This document shows, piece after piece, positions 1-8,905 of a DNA stretch of 64,000 nucleotides. Position 1 is the first letter of the stretch; each line of letters begins with the position of its first letter. The position numbers were made by a program, and so were the translations under genes. The stretch comes from Variovorax sp. J22P240 (GTDB lineage: Bacteria > Pseudomonadota > Gammaproteobacteria > Burkholderiales > Burkholderiaceae_C). The DNA lies in NCBI RefSeq assembly GCF_030316855.1, contig NZ_JASZYR010000014.1, forward strand, positions 1 through 64,000, given 5' to 3'. The notes under the pieces were generated by a model. It ran no database searches. It was given only the letters and a program-made list of their open reading frames with translations, and was not told where the DNA came from.

Positions 1-1
1 G

Positions 2-190
2 ATCAACAAGACCGACCTGGCGCCCTACGTCGGCGCCGACCTGGGCGTGATGGAGGCGGACACGAAGCGCATGCGCAAGCAACGGCCTTTCGTGATGACC
101 AATCTCAAGACCCACGCGGGTCTGGCCGACGTGGTGTCGTTCATCGAAGAGCGCGGCATGCTATTGAAGATTGAACCCGGAATTGACTAG
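2..190 (+). CDS. ureG: Urease accessory GTPase UreG, C-terminal end (partial)
   Basis: The frame is open from the left edge and ends with TAG at 188-190, giving the last 62 residues. It begins INKTDLAPYVGADL, which is the NKxD guanine-specificity motif and following helix characteristic of UreG, and runs through the usual PFVMTNLKTHAGL strand. UreG is the cytoplasmic SIMIBI-class GTPase that delivers nickel to apo-urease together with UreD, UreF and UreE. The rest of the gene, and presumably the urease cluster, lies to the left of the window. The nickel-related genes that follow fit this context. Confidence 0.93.
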   Translation: MNKTDLAPYVGADLGVMEADTKRMRKQRPFVMTNLKTHAGLADVVSFIEERGMLLKIEPGID

Positions 191-421
191 CGTCACTAAA
201 GCGCAACGCGAGGTCAACTGCAAGCGATCCTTCACACGGTTTGCATCCATGAATGCGGCTTGCCGGGGGCGAGTCGAATCACTTCCGAAGCCCTGATGGG
301 ATCGCGGGATCTATGAGCACTAAGCGCAATCCGAAGGGGTTCCAGACCTGAATCCCTAAGGGCACGTTACGCCATACAAGCGGAACTATGATCCTTCGCT
401 CGCCCACCCACAGCGCGCCCC

Positions 422-895
422 ATGCAACGCTTCACGATCTCGCTCGACGACGAACTGGCGGCACAGTTCGATGCGCTCGTTGCCGACAAGGGACACATCA
501 ACCACTCGGGGCGGTGCGCGACCTGATCCGCCCGCAGTTGGACAGCGTCACGCTGAACCATCCTGCTCGCCAGAGGGCGAACTGGTGCGTGGCCAACGTC
601 AGCTTCGTCTTCGACCACCACGACCACACGGTGACCAGCTGCGTGCTGGGCCTACAGCACAATCATCACGACGTGGTGATTGCCAGCCTGCATACCCACC
701 TCGACCACGACCATTGCATGAAGACTGTGGTGCTGCGGGGGGCCCACTCTGACAGTGCAGGCTTGCGCAGACCAGCTCGTGGCGCTCCGGGGCGTGCGCC
801 ATGGCAACGTACACCTCGTGCCACTCGACAGTGGCGGCGAGCTCCCCTCCCACGGTCACGGCAAACCACACACGCATTTGAAGCCGCTCGATTGA
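422..895 (+). pseudogene. nikR: Nickel-responsive regulator NikR, broken by two frameshifts
   Basis: Read across three frames, the sequence is a full-length NikR. The ribbon-helix-helix start MQRFTISLDDELAAQFDAL is at 422; the frame then shifts near 508-512 (one base short compared with the expected SEAVRDL segment). The metal domain follows with the ligand segment HTHLDHDHC (His, His, Cys of the square-planar Ni site). A second shift, one extra G in the run at 737-742, restores the ending ALRGVRHGNVHLVPLDSGGEL and a His-rich tail to TGA at 893-895. Both lesions are in G-rich runs, so either true decay or base-calling error is possible. It sits between ureG and a TonB receptor, as a nickel regulator should. 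Confidence 0.85.
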
Positions 896-973
896 GCGCC
901 TGTGGCGATTGGCGCATTTCGCGATGGTCTGTGCATATGAATAAGTCAGATCCTTCTTACACAAAATCGTCCA

Positions 974-3055
974 ATGAGCCTGCCCTGCCGATTGCCCCGC
1001 CTCCTGTCCCTGGCGGCCTTCATAGGCGGCAGCACCTGGGCCCAAGAGAGTCATCTTCCCGAGATCGAGGTACGCGGGCCACGCGATGCGACCATCGGCT
1101 CCGCCGATAGCGCCAGTGAGGGCGCGGCAGAGCGCGAGGTGTTCCAGGCCCGGCCCAAGCTGCGTCCGGGAGACATCATCGAAGCCGTTCCCGGCGTCGT
1201 GGCGACCCAGCACTCCGGCGACGGCAAGGCCAATCAGTATTTCCTGCGCGGCTTCAACCTCGACCACGGCACCGACTTCTCGATGAAGGTGGACGGCATG
1301 CCGGTCAACATGCCGACCCACGGCCACGGACAGGGCTACGCCGATCTCAATTTCCTGATCCCCGAAGTGGTCTCGGGCGTGCGCTACCGCAAGGGACCCT
1401 ACTTCGCCGACAACAGCGACTTCGCCTTGGCCGGCAGCGCGACGATCGACTACTTCAGCGCGCTCGATGCGCCTTTCGCTGAAGTAACACTGGGCTCCAA
1501 CAACTACCGCCGCCTGCTCGCGGCCGGCTCGCGCACCGTGCAGGACCAGACCTGGCTGGGTGCGGTTGAACTGGTTGGCAATGACGGGCCGTGGGTGGTT
1601 CCCGAGGATCTGAGGAAGGCCAACGCCGTGCTGCGGTTCTCGCAAGGCTCGCCGACGCGCGGCTTCAGCATCACCGGCATGGCCTACAAGGCCCGCTGGA
1701 ACGCAACCGACCAGGTGCCCGAGCGGCTGATCAATAGCGGCGAGTTGCCTCGCTTCGGCTCGCTCAATCCGACCGATGGCGGTGAGAGCCAGCGCTACAG
1801 CCTGTCGGGCAAGTGGTTCGACAAGAGCGCCACCGGCGAGACCCATCTGAACGCGTATGCGATGGCCTATCGCTTCGACCTGTTCTCGGACTTCACCTAC
1901 TTCCTCAACAACCCGGTCAACGGCGACCAGTTCGAGCAGACCGACCGGCGCAACGTGTTCGGCGCCCAGGCCTCGCACCAGATGCCCAACAAGCTGGGCG
2001 CACTCGACGGCGTACTGAGCTTCGGCGCGCAATGGCGCGGCGACCGCATCGGCGAGGTGGGTCTCTTCAACACCGAGGCGCGCGAGCGACTGTCCACGGT
2101 GCGCAAGGACAAGGTGTCGCAGGACCTGCTGTCGGTCTACGCGGAGCAGTCGGTCTATTTCAGCGAGCGCTGGCGCGGCTACCTCGGCCTGCGCGGCGAC
2201 TTGCTGCGCTACGACGTGCAGGGACGCGAGCCGGTCTACGGCCCGCTCAACAGCAACAGCGGCCACGACTCGCTGGCCACCCCGAAGGCGGGGCTGATCT
2301 TCACGCTCTCGCCACAGCAGGAGTTCTATCTCAATGCCGGTGTCGGCTTCCACAGCAATGACGTGCGCGGCGCGACCATCACGGTCGATCCGCAGACCGG
2401 CCAGCCGGCCGACCGCGTGCCGGCACTGGCCAAGGGCAACGGCGCAGAGTTGGGTTGGCGCTTCCAGCCCAACGAGGATGTGACGGCCACCGTGGCCTTG
2501 TGGCAGCTCAGGCTCGACTCGGAGCTGGTCTTCATCGGCGACGCGGGTTCCACCGAGCCCGGCCGTGCGAGCAACCGGCGCGGGATCGAAGCTACGCTCC
2601 GCTGGAAGCTGCCCAACGGCTTTCGGCTCGATGTCGATGCTGCGTACTCGCGCGCCAGGTTCCGCGGCGTGCCGCCGGAGGGCGAAGGCAACTACGTCGA
2701 CAACGCCGTCGAAAGCGTTCTCGCCACGGGCCTGACCTACATCCAAGGGCCGTGGACGGCCTCGCTATGGCTGCGCTACCTCGGCCCGCGCGCGCTGGAC
2801 ACACTGAACACGGTCCGCTCGCGCAGCAACACGCTGCTGAACCTCGGCGCGCGCTACACGGTCAATCGGCACCTCACGCTGGGCCTCGATGTCTTCAATC
2901 TGGCCGGCAAGAAGGGCAACGACATCGAGTACTTCTATGCGTCCTGCACCGCCGGCGAGATCGCGAGCGGCGCCTGCGGCGCAGGCATCGAAGATCGCCA
3001 TGTGCATCCGATGGAACCAAGGAGTGCACGAGTCAGTGCCAGGTGGACGTTCTGA
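974..3055 (+). CDS. TonB-dependent outer-membrane receptor, probably nickel uptake
   Basis: This 693-residue protein has a signal peptide (cleavage near STWA-QE, residue 23), a plug domain at about 55-165 and a beta-barrel to a terminal Phe (RWTF), the usual outer-membrane protein ending. A His-containing loop THGHGQ (115-120) lies in the plug and an acidic/His stretch EDRHVHP is near the C-terminus; either could contact metal. Such receptors move metal complexes across the outer membrane using TonB-ExbBD energy. Placement immediately after nikR and near ureG argues for nickel as cargo, which is inference. I saw no clear ribosome-binding site for the ATG at 974, but the signal peptide supports this start. 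Confidence 0.85.
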   Translation: MSLPCRLPRLLSLAAFIGGSTWAQESHLPEIEVRGPRDATIGSADSASEGAAEREVFQARPKLRPGDIIEAVPGVVATQHSGDGKANQYFLRGFNLDHGTDFSMKVDGMPVNMPTHGHGQGYADLNFLIPEVVSGVRYRKGPYFADNSDFALAGSATIDYFSALDAPFAEVTLGSNNYRRLLAAGSRTVQDQTWLGAVELVGNDGPWVVPEDLRKANAVLRFSQGSPTRGFSITGMAYKARWNATDQVPERLINSGELPRFGSLNPTDGGESQRYSLSGKWFDKSATGETHLNAYAMAYRFDLFSDFTYFLNNPVNGDQFEQTDRRNVFGAQASHQMPNKLGALDGVLSFGAQWRGDRIGEVGLFNTEARERLSTVRKDKVSQDLLSVYAEQSVYFSERWRGYLGLRGDLLRYDVQGREPVYGPLNSNSGHDSLATPKAGLIFTLSPQQEFYLNAGVGFHSNDVRGATITVDPQTGQPADRVPALAKGNGAELGWRFQPNEDVTATVALWQLRLDSELVFIGDAGSTEPGRASNRRGIEATLRWKLPNGFRLDVDAAYSRARFRGVPPEGEGNYVDNAVESVLATGLTYIQGPWTASLWLRYLGPRALDTLNTVRSRSNTLLNLGARYTVNRHLTLGLDVFNLAGKKGNDIEYFYASCTAGEIASGACGAGIEDRHVHPMEPRSARVSARWTF

Positions 3056-3127
3056 CAGGCAAGCTGTTGACTTAAGTGGGGCTCCAAACTAACTTTCCCG
3101 TCCCTTCACATCAACGGAGCATCCAAA

Positions 3128-3457
3128 ATGATGACCATTGCTCGCATTGCATCGGTTGCCTTCATCCTGGGAAGTGCCGCCCTTGCTGCCTCGAATTCAT
3201 CTGCGCAGGCAAGTCGTGAAGCTGGGGCAGCCGCCGAGGCCAAGCGCCAGGGTCAGCTGACCACCAAGGGGGACGAGCAGTATCAGAAAAACGCTCTGGC
3301 GCGCTGCCAGCGCCAGCCGGCTGGGACCGCACGCGAGGCGTGTGAAAAGCGCGTCATGGGCACCGGGGAGACCACAACGCGTGGCAGCGTCGAAGGCGGC
3401 GGCAAGTTGCGGAGCAACACGATGCAAGTGCCCGCGCCTGAAGCACCCAAGAAGTAG
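3128..3457 (+). CDS. Small exported protein of unknown function
   Basis: The 109-residue product has a signal peptide ending near ASNSSAQA, then a hydrophilic, Lys/Arg/Gln-rich region with two Cys (CQRQPAGTAREACEKR, about 60-75) that could form a disulfide in the periplasm. The start has a GGAG site nine bases upstream (acggagcatccaaaATG). It lies 72 bases after the TonB receptor stop and may be co-transcribed with it. I do not recognise the family; proteins of this look are common in Comamonadaceae. Confidence 0.7.
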   Translation: MMTIARIASVAFILGSAALAASNSSAQASREAGAAAEAKRQGQLTTKGDEQYQKNALARCQRQPAGTAREACEKRVMGTGETTTRGSVEGGGKLRSNTMQVPAPEAPKK

Positions 3458-3564
3458 ACACGGAGCGGGCGACGAGAAGGAGTTTCCAGTGCTTTCCTGC
3501 GGATAGCCTTCGGCAAAACGGGCATAGACCGGTGCCCGAATCCGGAGCAAACTGAGTCTCCTCC

Positions 3565-3687
3565 ATGCTGATCGCGGATTTCATAGGGCGCGCCCGAGAA
3601 GAAATCCTGGCTGAACGGTTGCGTACGCCAGGACGTTCTTCCTTTTGGGAGACGAAGGCGGCCGGCTTGTCTAACGTCGGCTCGTGA
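3565..3687 (+). pseudogene. Possible remnant of a sensor-protein N-terminus
   Basis: A 40-codon frame starts MLIADFIGRAREEILAERL. This pattern (short start, then F-x-x-x-x-R-EE-I-L) resembles the N-terminal helix of bacterial sensor kinases and phosphatases of the RsbR/RsbU sort. The frame then loses similarity and stops at 3685-3687. No kinase domain follows. I read it as the stump of a lost sensor gene. It could be chance; the evidence is one short motif. Confidence 0.3.
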
Positions 3688-3784
3688 GGTACTCGCGCAC
3701 CGCGTCGGCCGAGTGGCCGACCTTGCGCACGTCTTTGCGGAGTCGCGCGGGAGTGCGGCCCAGGCGGCGCGACCACGACCTCAT
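3671..3784 (-). pseudogene. Possible remnant of a DUF3606 small protein
   Basis: Read on the minus strand from an ATG at 3784, this 37-codon frame reads RLGRTPARLRKDVRKVGHS followed by ADAVREYLTS. That is the C-terminal pattern of DUF3606 proteins (W-x-x-x-LG-x-x-x-x-x-LRxAVxxVGxSAxAVRxYL). The conserved N-terminal part (usually about 25 further residues) is missing, so it is probably a fragment. It overlaps the tail of the sensor-like remnant on the other strand, so this 3.5-3.8 kb stretch appears to be a graveyard of small pieces. Confidence 0.4.
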
Positions 3785-3902
3785 TGAATCCGCAGACGCT
3801 AAGCAGTCATGAGGCGTGCACGCACACACGCACGTGCCCAAAGCGGCTTTGCAAGCGCCCCAGCTTGGATACGCGCAAGCAGCCGTTCAATGCCGCTCGG
3901 AT

Positions 3903-5264
3903 TCATAGGGTGCCAGTGGGATCGAGACGCTCGACGACCTCGCAGACCTCCCAGCGGCCCGGCACCCCTTTCAGCTCGTACTCGCCGCGGCCAACGAAGT
4001 TGAAGCGGGAGCCCACCAGAACATCATGGACCGTACGTGAAACCAACACTTCGCCAGCCTTGGCCAGTGCCTGCACACGCGCGCCGATATGCACGGTCAT
4101 GCCGCCCACCTGGCCATCGTTGCGCAACTCAACGTCGCCAAAATGTATGCCCGCACGAATCGAAAGCTTCAAGCTGGCCAATGCAGTGTGCAGGGCCTGC
4201 GCACATTCAATCGCACGATCGGGGCGTTCGAAAACGGCAAGAACGCCGTCGCCGGCAGTATCGACCAGGCGACCCCGGAAGAGCCCAATCTGCTCGCGCA
4301 GGATCTCTTCGTGACGATCTTGCAGCTCTCGCCACGCTGCGTCCCCGAGATCGGCGGCGTGTTTGGTCGAGTCAACGATGTCGGTGAACAGTACGGCCGC
4401 CAGGGCGCGATCCGACTCAGCGCCTCGGCGGTTTCCAGTCAGGAATTCTTCGACATGGTCCAGAATCAGATCTGGAGCCTCCCAATAGGGAAGAGAGTCC
4501 GAACCGGGTAGCTCCTCGAAGCGCGCGCCGACGACATTCTCGGCGATGTAGCGCCCCTGGGGTAAAGATGCCCACAGGCAATTGTGACGCGTCATCACAA
4601 GCGTCGGCATTCGGACGGCGCATAAATCCGGACGCACATCCCTTTCCAACTCGATCTCAAAAATCTCGGCGACGGCCTTGGGCGAGGCGATGGCTCGCGC
4701 GTACTTTGCCTGCCGGCTCAACGCGCGCTCGTCTTGATCAAGGCTTGGATTGTGTACGCGCGCAAAACGCTCAGTACCAAAATGCTTCCGAGCAAAGCGA
4801 GAAAAACCGGCTAGCTCTTCCGGCGGAAAGCCTGCCGGGTAATCCGCTGATGCAACCCAGCATGCCGTGGTGTTCAGCAAGACCAGCGCCGATACCCTCT
4901 CAGGATGAGCAACTGCAAACCGGATTGCCATGGAGCCGCCATTGGTCATGGCAAAGAGGGCCGTCGTGTTGGACCTGGCGGCATTCATGACCGCCAGTAG
5001 GTCTTCCGTCCAATAAAGGCAAGCATCTCGCCCATCCTTGGGGCGCGCATCGGACAATCCGGACCCACGAGCGCTGAAGCGGATGACCCGACTGAACGAC
5101 GCCATACGCCGGAGGAAGCGCGCAATGGCAGGCTCCTCCCATTCAAGATCCAAGGATGCCCACCAACCCGTCGTGAAAACCAGATCGCGTGGCCCGTCGC
5201 CCAGAACCTGATAGGCGACGCGATCGTCCCCGACTTTTGCGTAACGAGTTTCAGGCGTGGTCAT
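3903..5264 (-). CDS. Alpha/beta-hydrolase-fold and class III nucleotide cyclase fusion
   Basis: The 453-residue protein has an alpha/beta-hydrolase fold at 1-275 and a class III adenylate/guanylate cyclase domain at about 285-450. In the cyclase part the two metal-binding Asp are present (FTDIVDST, D295; TAGDG, D339), and GGMTVHIGARV supplies the usual catalytic-helix pattern, so cAMP or cGMP synthesis is plausible. In the hydrolase part the nucleophile elbow reads AMTNGG (105-110) with Thr instead of Ser, and the usual triad His in the LPGxDHxP segment is Ser257. The fold may therefore be a ligand sensor and not an enzyme. I chose the ATG at 5264 because AGAAGG lies about 11 bases upstream; an in-frame ATG at 5303 lacks this. 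Confidence 0.85.
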   Translation of the reverse strand: MTTPETRYAKVGDDRVAYQVLGDGPRDLVFTTGWWASLDLEWEEPAIARFLRRMASFSRVIRFSARGSGLSDARPKDGRDACLYWTEDLLAVMNAARSNTTALFAMTNGGSMAIRFAVAHPERVSALVLLNTTACWVASADYPAGFPPEELAGFSRFARKHFGTERFARVHNPSLDQDERALSRQAKYARAIASPKAVAEIFEIELERDVRPDLCAVRMPTLVMTRHNCLWASLPQGRYIAENVVGARFEELPGSDSLPYWEAPDLILDHVEEFLTGNRRGAESDRALAAVLFTDIVDSTKHAADLGDAAWRELQDRHEEILREQIGLFRGRLVDTAGDGVLAVFERPDRAIECAQALHTALASLKLSIRAGIHFGDVELRNDGQVGGMTVHIGARVQALAKAGEVLVSRTVHDVLVGSRFNFVGRGEYELKGVPGRWEVCEVVERLDPTGTL

Positions 5265-5515
5265 TTGGTAGTGGGGCCTTCTGGCGTCCCGCCGGTTCTC
5301 CAACGACAGGACATGCCGCTATCCAACAACACCGCATCTGCTGCGGGTGACCAGAGTCATTGTCAGTCAAGGCGCGTCAGCAGGGAATACCCCAGAACGG
5401 AGGCAGCCATCGCGCCGGACGCGATGGCCCGCTCGTGGCCGAACCGAGCCACGAGAATGCAGCGAATGCCGACTTCGAGCCTAGGACCGGTTGAATCCGC
5501 AGTCGACAGCGGCGC

Positions 5516-5806
5516 TCAAAGCCAATGTCCAGCGGCATCGTCTGCGGTCATATCGACCGGCGTTCGCGACGCCGTCAAACGCGCAGCGAAGTAGAAGCCG
5601 ACTACAGCCGTCAGGGATTGCAGAACTTGCCCTGCACTTGGTACGGCATACCACGGCAAATTCAGCAGTACCAAAGTGGCCAGTCCAACGAATAGCCCCA
5701 GCCGGGAGCCCTGTCGATACAGCGTCAGCGTCCTGCTGAAGTGCCGGCAGTTGTCGCGTATTCGGAAGGTACGTCCCGCCGCTCTTCGAGCCGTCGCCCG
5801 ATGCAC
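5516..5806 (-). CDS. Small two-helix membrane protein, hypothetical
   Basis: The 96-residue frame contains two hydrophobic stretches separated by a short turn: LGLFVGLATLVLLNLPWYAV and LQSLTAVVGFYFAARL (about residues 35-75), so two membrane-spanning helices are likely. The start is a GTG at 5806 with no convincing ribosome-binding site, so the true start could be further in. I do not recognise the family. The hydrophobic pattern argues that it is real; the weak start and lack of a partner gene leave doubt. Confidence 0.5.
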   Translation of the reverse strand: MHRATARRAAGRTFRIRDNCRHFSRTLTLYRQGSRLGLFVGLATLVLLNLPWYAVPSAGQVLQSLTAVVGFYFAARLTASRTPVDMTADDAAGHWL

Positions 5807-5946
5807 CGTTCAGGGCATTGAGGGAAGCGGGTCCGGCAGCACGCGGTGTCGCCGTCGTCGACCATCAGTGCACCAGGAACGAGGCCGCGAAGGGCGTCAT
5901 AGCCCGGATCGCTTCGAGGCTGCAGCCACCGTAGGTGGATTGGCGC

Positions 5947-6642
5947 CTATGGCAGTGTTCGAGACACCTCGCGGGTCTGGGCGAAGGCGCTGCGGCCCAA
6001 CCAGCGCCACAGATCGCGGGCATCACGTGCCGGGCCGATGACGCGCAGCTTGCGTTGACGAACCATCTCTTCGGCATCGCGGTCGCCGGTCCAGACCTCG
6101 GTCAGCGTCAGAACCGACGATTCGACGATGAGCGTAACGTCCTCGCCCGGATCGTCGCGGCACAGGTTGGCGCCGCCATGATCCACCACCAGCCACCAGC
6201 GCCTTTCGCCCTCGGCCGCGTCGGTGAAGCGGAAGTGAACCACAATGCAACGACCGGGCGGGCACTCGGCCAGACGCACGAAGCGGCGCATGTCCCACAT
6301 CAGGAAGCCGGCGTCCACCTGGCCGCGCTTGAGGCGACTGCCGATCCAGCGCGCGCCCCAATGGCCGAGCGCCATCACGATCGGTCGCAGCTCCTCGCCC
6401 GCACCGGTCAGGTGGTATTCAGCCGACACGCCTTTTCCCTGTACGCGTTTGACGACGCCCACCTCCTCGAGCTTGCGCAGTCGTTGCGCCAGCAATGAAC
6501 CTGACATTCGGGGAACGCCGCGCCGAATGTCGTTGAAACGGGTGCTGCCGCACAGCAGTTCGCGTACGACCAGAGGGGTCCAGCGTTCGCAAAGGACCTC
6601 GGCGCCGCGTGCGACGGTGCAGAACTGACCATAGTCGATCAT
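5947..6642 (-). CDS. HxlR-family winged-helix regulator with C-terminal sensor-like domain
   Basis: The 231-residue protein opens with a typical HxlR DNA-binding domain (1-100): ERWTPLVVRELLCGSTRFNDIRRG, then GSLLAQRLRKLEEVGVVKR and the AEYHLTGAGEEL wing. Residues 105-220 form a second domain reminiscent of the SCP2-like C-terminal part seen in longer HxlR regulators, perhaps for ligand binding. It is transcribed away from the methyltransferase at 6758; the 115-base gap between them probably holds both promoters and the operator. Control of that methyltransferase is a reasonable guess. Confidence 0.88.
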   Translation of the reverse strand: MIDYGQFCTVARGAEVLCERWTPLVVRELLCGSTRFNDIRRGVPRMSGSLLAQRLRKLEEVGVVKRVQGKGVSAEYHLTGAGEELRPIVMALGHWGARWIGSRLKRGQVDAGFLMWDMRRFVRLAECPPGRCIVVHFRFTDAAEGERRWWLVVDHGGANLCRDDPGEDVTLIVESSVLTLTEVWTGDRDAEEMVRQRKLRVIGPARDARDLWRWLGRSAFAQTREVSRTLP

Positions 6643-6757
6643 GGTGACGTCAATCTATCCCGTCCACGGCGCCGGAGCTAGTGCAATTTCTGGACTGGAA
6701 CTTGCCGTCTCGCGGGACGATGCTTTGCGCATACCAACCCTGTAGTGGAGATTCACC

Positions 6758-7636
6758 ATGAGCACCGTTCTGCAGCCATCGTTCGACGCTACGGCCTTCA
6801 AGAACACTACCCGCGCGCAGTGGCAAGCCGCCGCCGACGCGTGGCATCGCTGGGGCCCCTTCGTCGGGACCTGGCTTGGAGAGGCAACCGAAGTCATGTT
6901 CGATCTGGCGCGCATTGGCCCCGGCTGCCGCGTGCTCGACGTCGCCGCGGGCGCAGGCGAGCAGTCGATCTCCGCGGCACGGCGCGTGGGCACGAACGGG
7001 CATGTGCTTGCAACGGACATCGCGCCCGCGCTGCTCGAACGGGCGGCGGCGGACGCCAGGAAAGCGGGCCTCTCAAACCTGGAAACGCGCGAGATCGACG
7101 GCGAGGCGCTCGACGTGCTGCCTGCCGCCTCCTTCGACGCAGCCATCAGCCGCGTCGGGCTGATCTACTTTCCCGACCAACAGCGTGCGCTGGCTGGCAT
7201 CTGCCGCGCGCTCAGACCAGGCGGCAGAGTCGCGGCCATCGTCTATTCGACGGCGGACAACAACGCCTTTTTCTCGATTCCGGTGAGGATCATTCGCGAG
7301 CGGGCGCAGTTGCCTCCGCCGCTGCCCGGACAGCCGGGCCCGTTCTCGCTCGGCGCAGAAGGCGTGCTCGAAGCGGCGTTTGCAAAAGCGGGCCTGCGCG
7401 ACATCGAGGTGCGCAAGGTGCCATCGCCCGTCAAGCTGACGAGTGCGGCCGAATGTGTGCGTTTCGAGCGAGAGTCATTTGGTGCGCTGCACCAAATGAT
7501 GGTCGGTCTGAGCGATGCCGAAAGGGCTCAGGCCTGGCAAGCCATCGAAGAGGCGCTGAGCCGGTTTGAAACCGTTGACGGTTTCGTCGGTCCTTGTGAA
7601 ATGCTGGTCGGTGTGGGTGTCGTCCAACGCCCATAG
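6758..7636 (+). CDS. Class I SAM-dependent methyltransferase
   Basis: The 292-residue protein carries the SAM-binding motif I VLDVAAGAGEQSI (about 67-79), followed by the acidic loop after the second strand (ATDIAPALL) and the post-motif region ISRVGLIYFPDQQ, the layout of UbiE/Erg6-type methyltransferases. The target molecule cannot be read from the sequence. The start ATG at 6758 has GGAG at a suitable distance (tagtggagattcaccATG). It is divergent from the HxlR regulator and convergent, with 18 bases between stops, with the flavin monooxygenase that follows. Confidence 0.88.
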   Translation: MSTVLQPSFDATAFKNTTRAQWQAAADAWHRWGPFVGTWLGEATEVMFDLARIGPGCRVLDVAAGAGEQSISAARRVGTNGHVLATDIAPALLERAAADARKAGLSNLETREIDGEALDVLPAASFDAAISRVGLIYFPDQQRALAGICRALRPGGRVAAIVYSTADNNAFFSIPVRIIRERAQLPPPLPGQPGPFSLGAEGVLEAAFAKAGLRDIEVRKVPSPVKLTSAAECVRFERESFGALHQMMVGLSDAERAQAWQAIEEALSRFETVDGFVGPCEMLVGVGVVQRP

Positions 7637-7654
7637 CCGTTGCGCTCGGGTCGA

Positions 7655-8905
7655 TCAGCTCCTTTTCGGTGAGACGATGTTCTCCGCCAAGTAGGCCGCG
7701 TCCTCGTCTGCGCCGAACAAGAAGGCCGACTTCCATTTGTGCAGCCAAGGCAGGCCCAAAAAGTACAGACCTGCTTCGCTGGTCACTCCGCGCTGGTGCA
7801 CAGGTGCCCTCTTCGATTCGGGTGACTGGCCGAAGACGGGCAGGTCGATCCAGCTGAAGTCGGCGTGCGCACCGTTGGCCCAAATTACCGAGTTGATCCC
7901 CTCGCGAGCGAGATCGAGGTTGCGGATCGGCGTCCGAAGCTCCGGAGGATCCGGCAAAGGGTCGGCAGACGGATCAGGCGGAGGCAGATCCAAATGCTGC
8001 GCGCGAACCGCGTCCTCGCATCGACGAGTGAAGGCCTTCAGCGATTCTTCGCCGTGAGCCATGCTGGAGGCAAGATCGTCGGCAATGGCGATCTTGCCGT
8101 TTTCGGCAGCCTTTACGCGGCCGATCAGCACGATCCCCTCGGCCGCCAGGCGGCGCAGGTCGATGTCATGCCCGCCATCCACCCCAGTCATCAAACGAGA
8201 CAGGCGAGCGCCTTTCCACTCGCTCAGCGTTGAATCGGCGGAGCCCGTTGTGATCAGCCACCATATGCAATCTTTTCCGCGATAGCGACGCCGGATCCGC
8301 TCGTGCGAGCTGACGGAAAGGAAAACGCGCCGGTGGGCGCGGCACAGTTCCTCGGCAATCTGCACGCCCGAGTTCCCACTGCCGACCACCAGCACCGCTC
8401 CGGCGGGCAGTTGCATGGGATTGCGGTAACGGGTCGAGTGGAGCTCGAACACGGTACCGCCAAGTGAAGGTGTCGCACGCGGGATCTGGTACGGACCCGT
8501 GGCCACAACGACGGTGTGTGCGAGGTAAAGGGTCCCGTCGGTCTGCACCTGCAACAAGCGCGACGCCGGCCTACGTGTGACCGAGAGCGCTGCGCTCTGA
8601 GTGCGCATGGGAGCGCGAATGGTCGCCGCATAGCGTTCGATGTAGTCGGTCACCTCGCGCAGAGGTGCAAAGGCATCGGGGTCGGCATCTGGGTCGGCCG
8701 TCATGCGGGACCAGCCCGGAAGATTCATGTTCCAGTTGGGAGACTGGAAGTGCAGCGAATCCCAGCGCTCGCTGCGCCAGCGCTCCGCAACTTTTCCACG
8801 CTCGAGCACAAGATGCTCGCCGCCCAGTCGCCCCAGGTGGTAGCTCATCGCCAAGCCCGCCTGACCACCGCCGATCACGATGGTTTCGACGCGCTCAGTA
8901 GACAT
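7655..8905 (-). CDS. FAD/NADPH-dependent flavin-containing monooxygenase
   Basis: From ATG 8905 the product is 416 residues. It starts with an FAD Rossmann motif VIGGGQAGLAMSYHLG (about 8-23) followed by WRSERWDSLHFQSPNW, which is typical of the trk/YUCCA-like flavin monooxygenases. A second nucleotide motif VLVVGSGNSGVQIAEEL (about 145-161) would bind NADPH. The C-terminal VIWANGAHADFSWIDLPVF matches the conserved end of the family. These cytoplasmic enzymes hydroxylate nitrogen, sulfur or carbon centres in small molecules. A longer start at 9028 exists, but the extra 41 residues are Ser/Arg/Pro-rich and unlike the family. Confidence 0.88.
   Translation of the reverse strand: MSTERVETIVIGGGQAGLAMSYHLGRLGGEHLVLERGKVAERWRSERWDSLHFQSPNWNMNLPGWSRMTADPDADPDAFAPLREVTDYIERYAATIRAPMRTQSAALSVTRRPASRLLQVQTDGTLYLAHTVVVATGPYQIPRATPSLGGTVFELHSTRYRNPMQLPAGAVLVVGSGNSGVQIAEELCRAHRRVFLSVSSHERIRRRYRGKDCIWWLITTGSADSTLSEWKGARLSRLMTGVDGGHDIDLRRLAAEGIVLIGRVKAAENGKIAIADDLASSMAHGEESLKAFTRRCEDAVRAQHLDLPPPDPSADPLPDPPELRTPIRNLDLAREGINSVIWANGAHADFSWIDLPVFGQSPESKRAPVHQRGVTSEAGLYFLGLPWLHKWKSAFLFGADEDAAYLAENIVSPKRS

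Noticed and set aside
371..392. CATAC/TATGA half-sites upstream of nikR, reminiscent of a NikR operator
   Set aside because: The known operator is GTATGA-N16-TCATAC; here the half-sites have the wrong order and spacing.
599..2746. A 715-codon open frame on the minus strand
   Set aside because: It lies opposite the TonB receptor, whose signal peptide, plug and terminal Phe are clear; the minus frame is a high-GC shadow rich in Ala, Arg, Val and His.
3783..5502. A 12-base repeat TTGAATCCGCAG at 3783 and 5492
   Set aside because: Only two short copies in intergenic DNA, no longer matching flank; probably chance or a trace of the same decay.
5363..5509. Minus-strand open stretch ending VLGYSLLTRLD
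   Set aside because: It looks somewhat like protein, but it has no start codon with a ribosome-binding site and no family I recognise.
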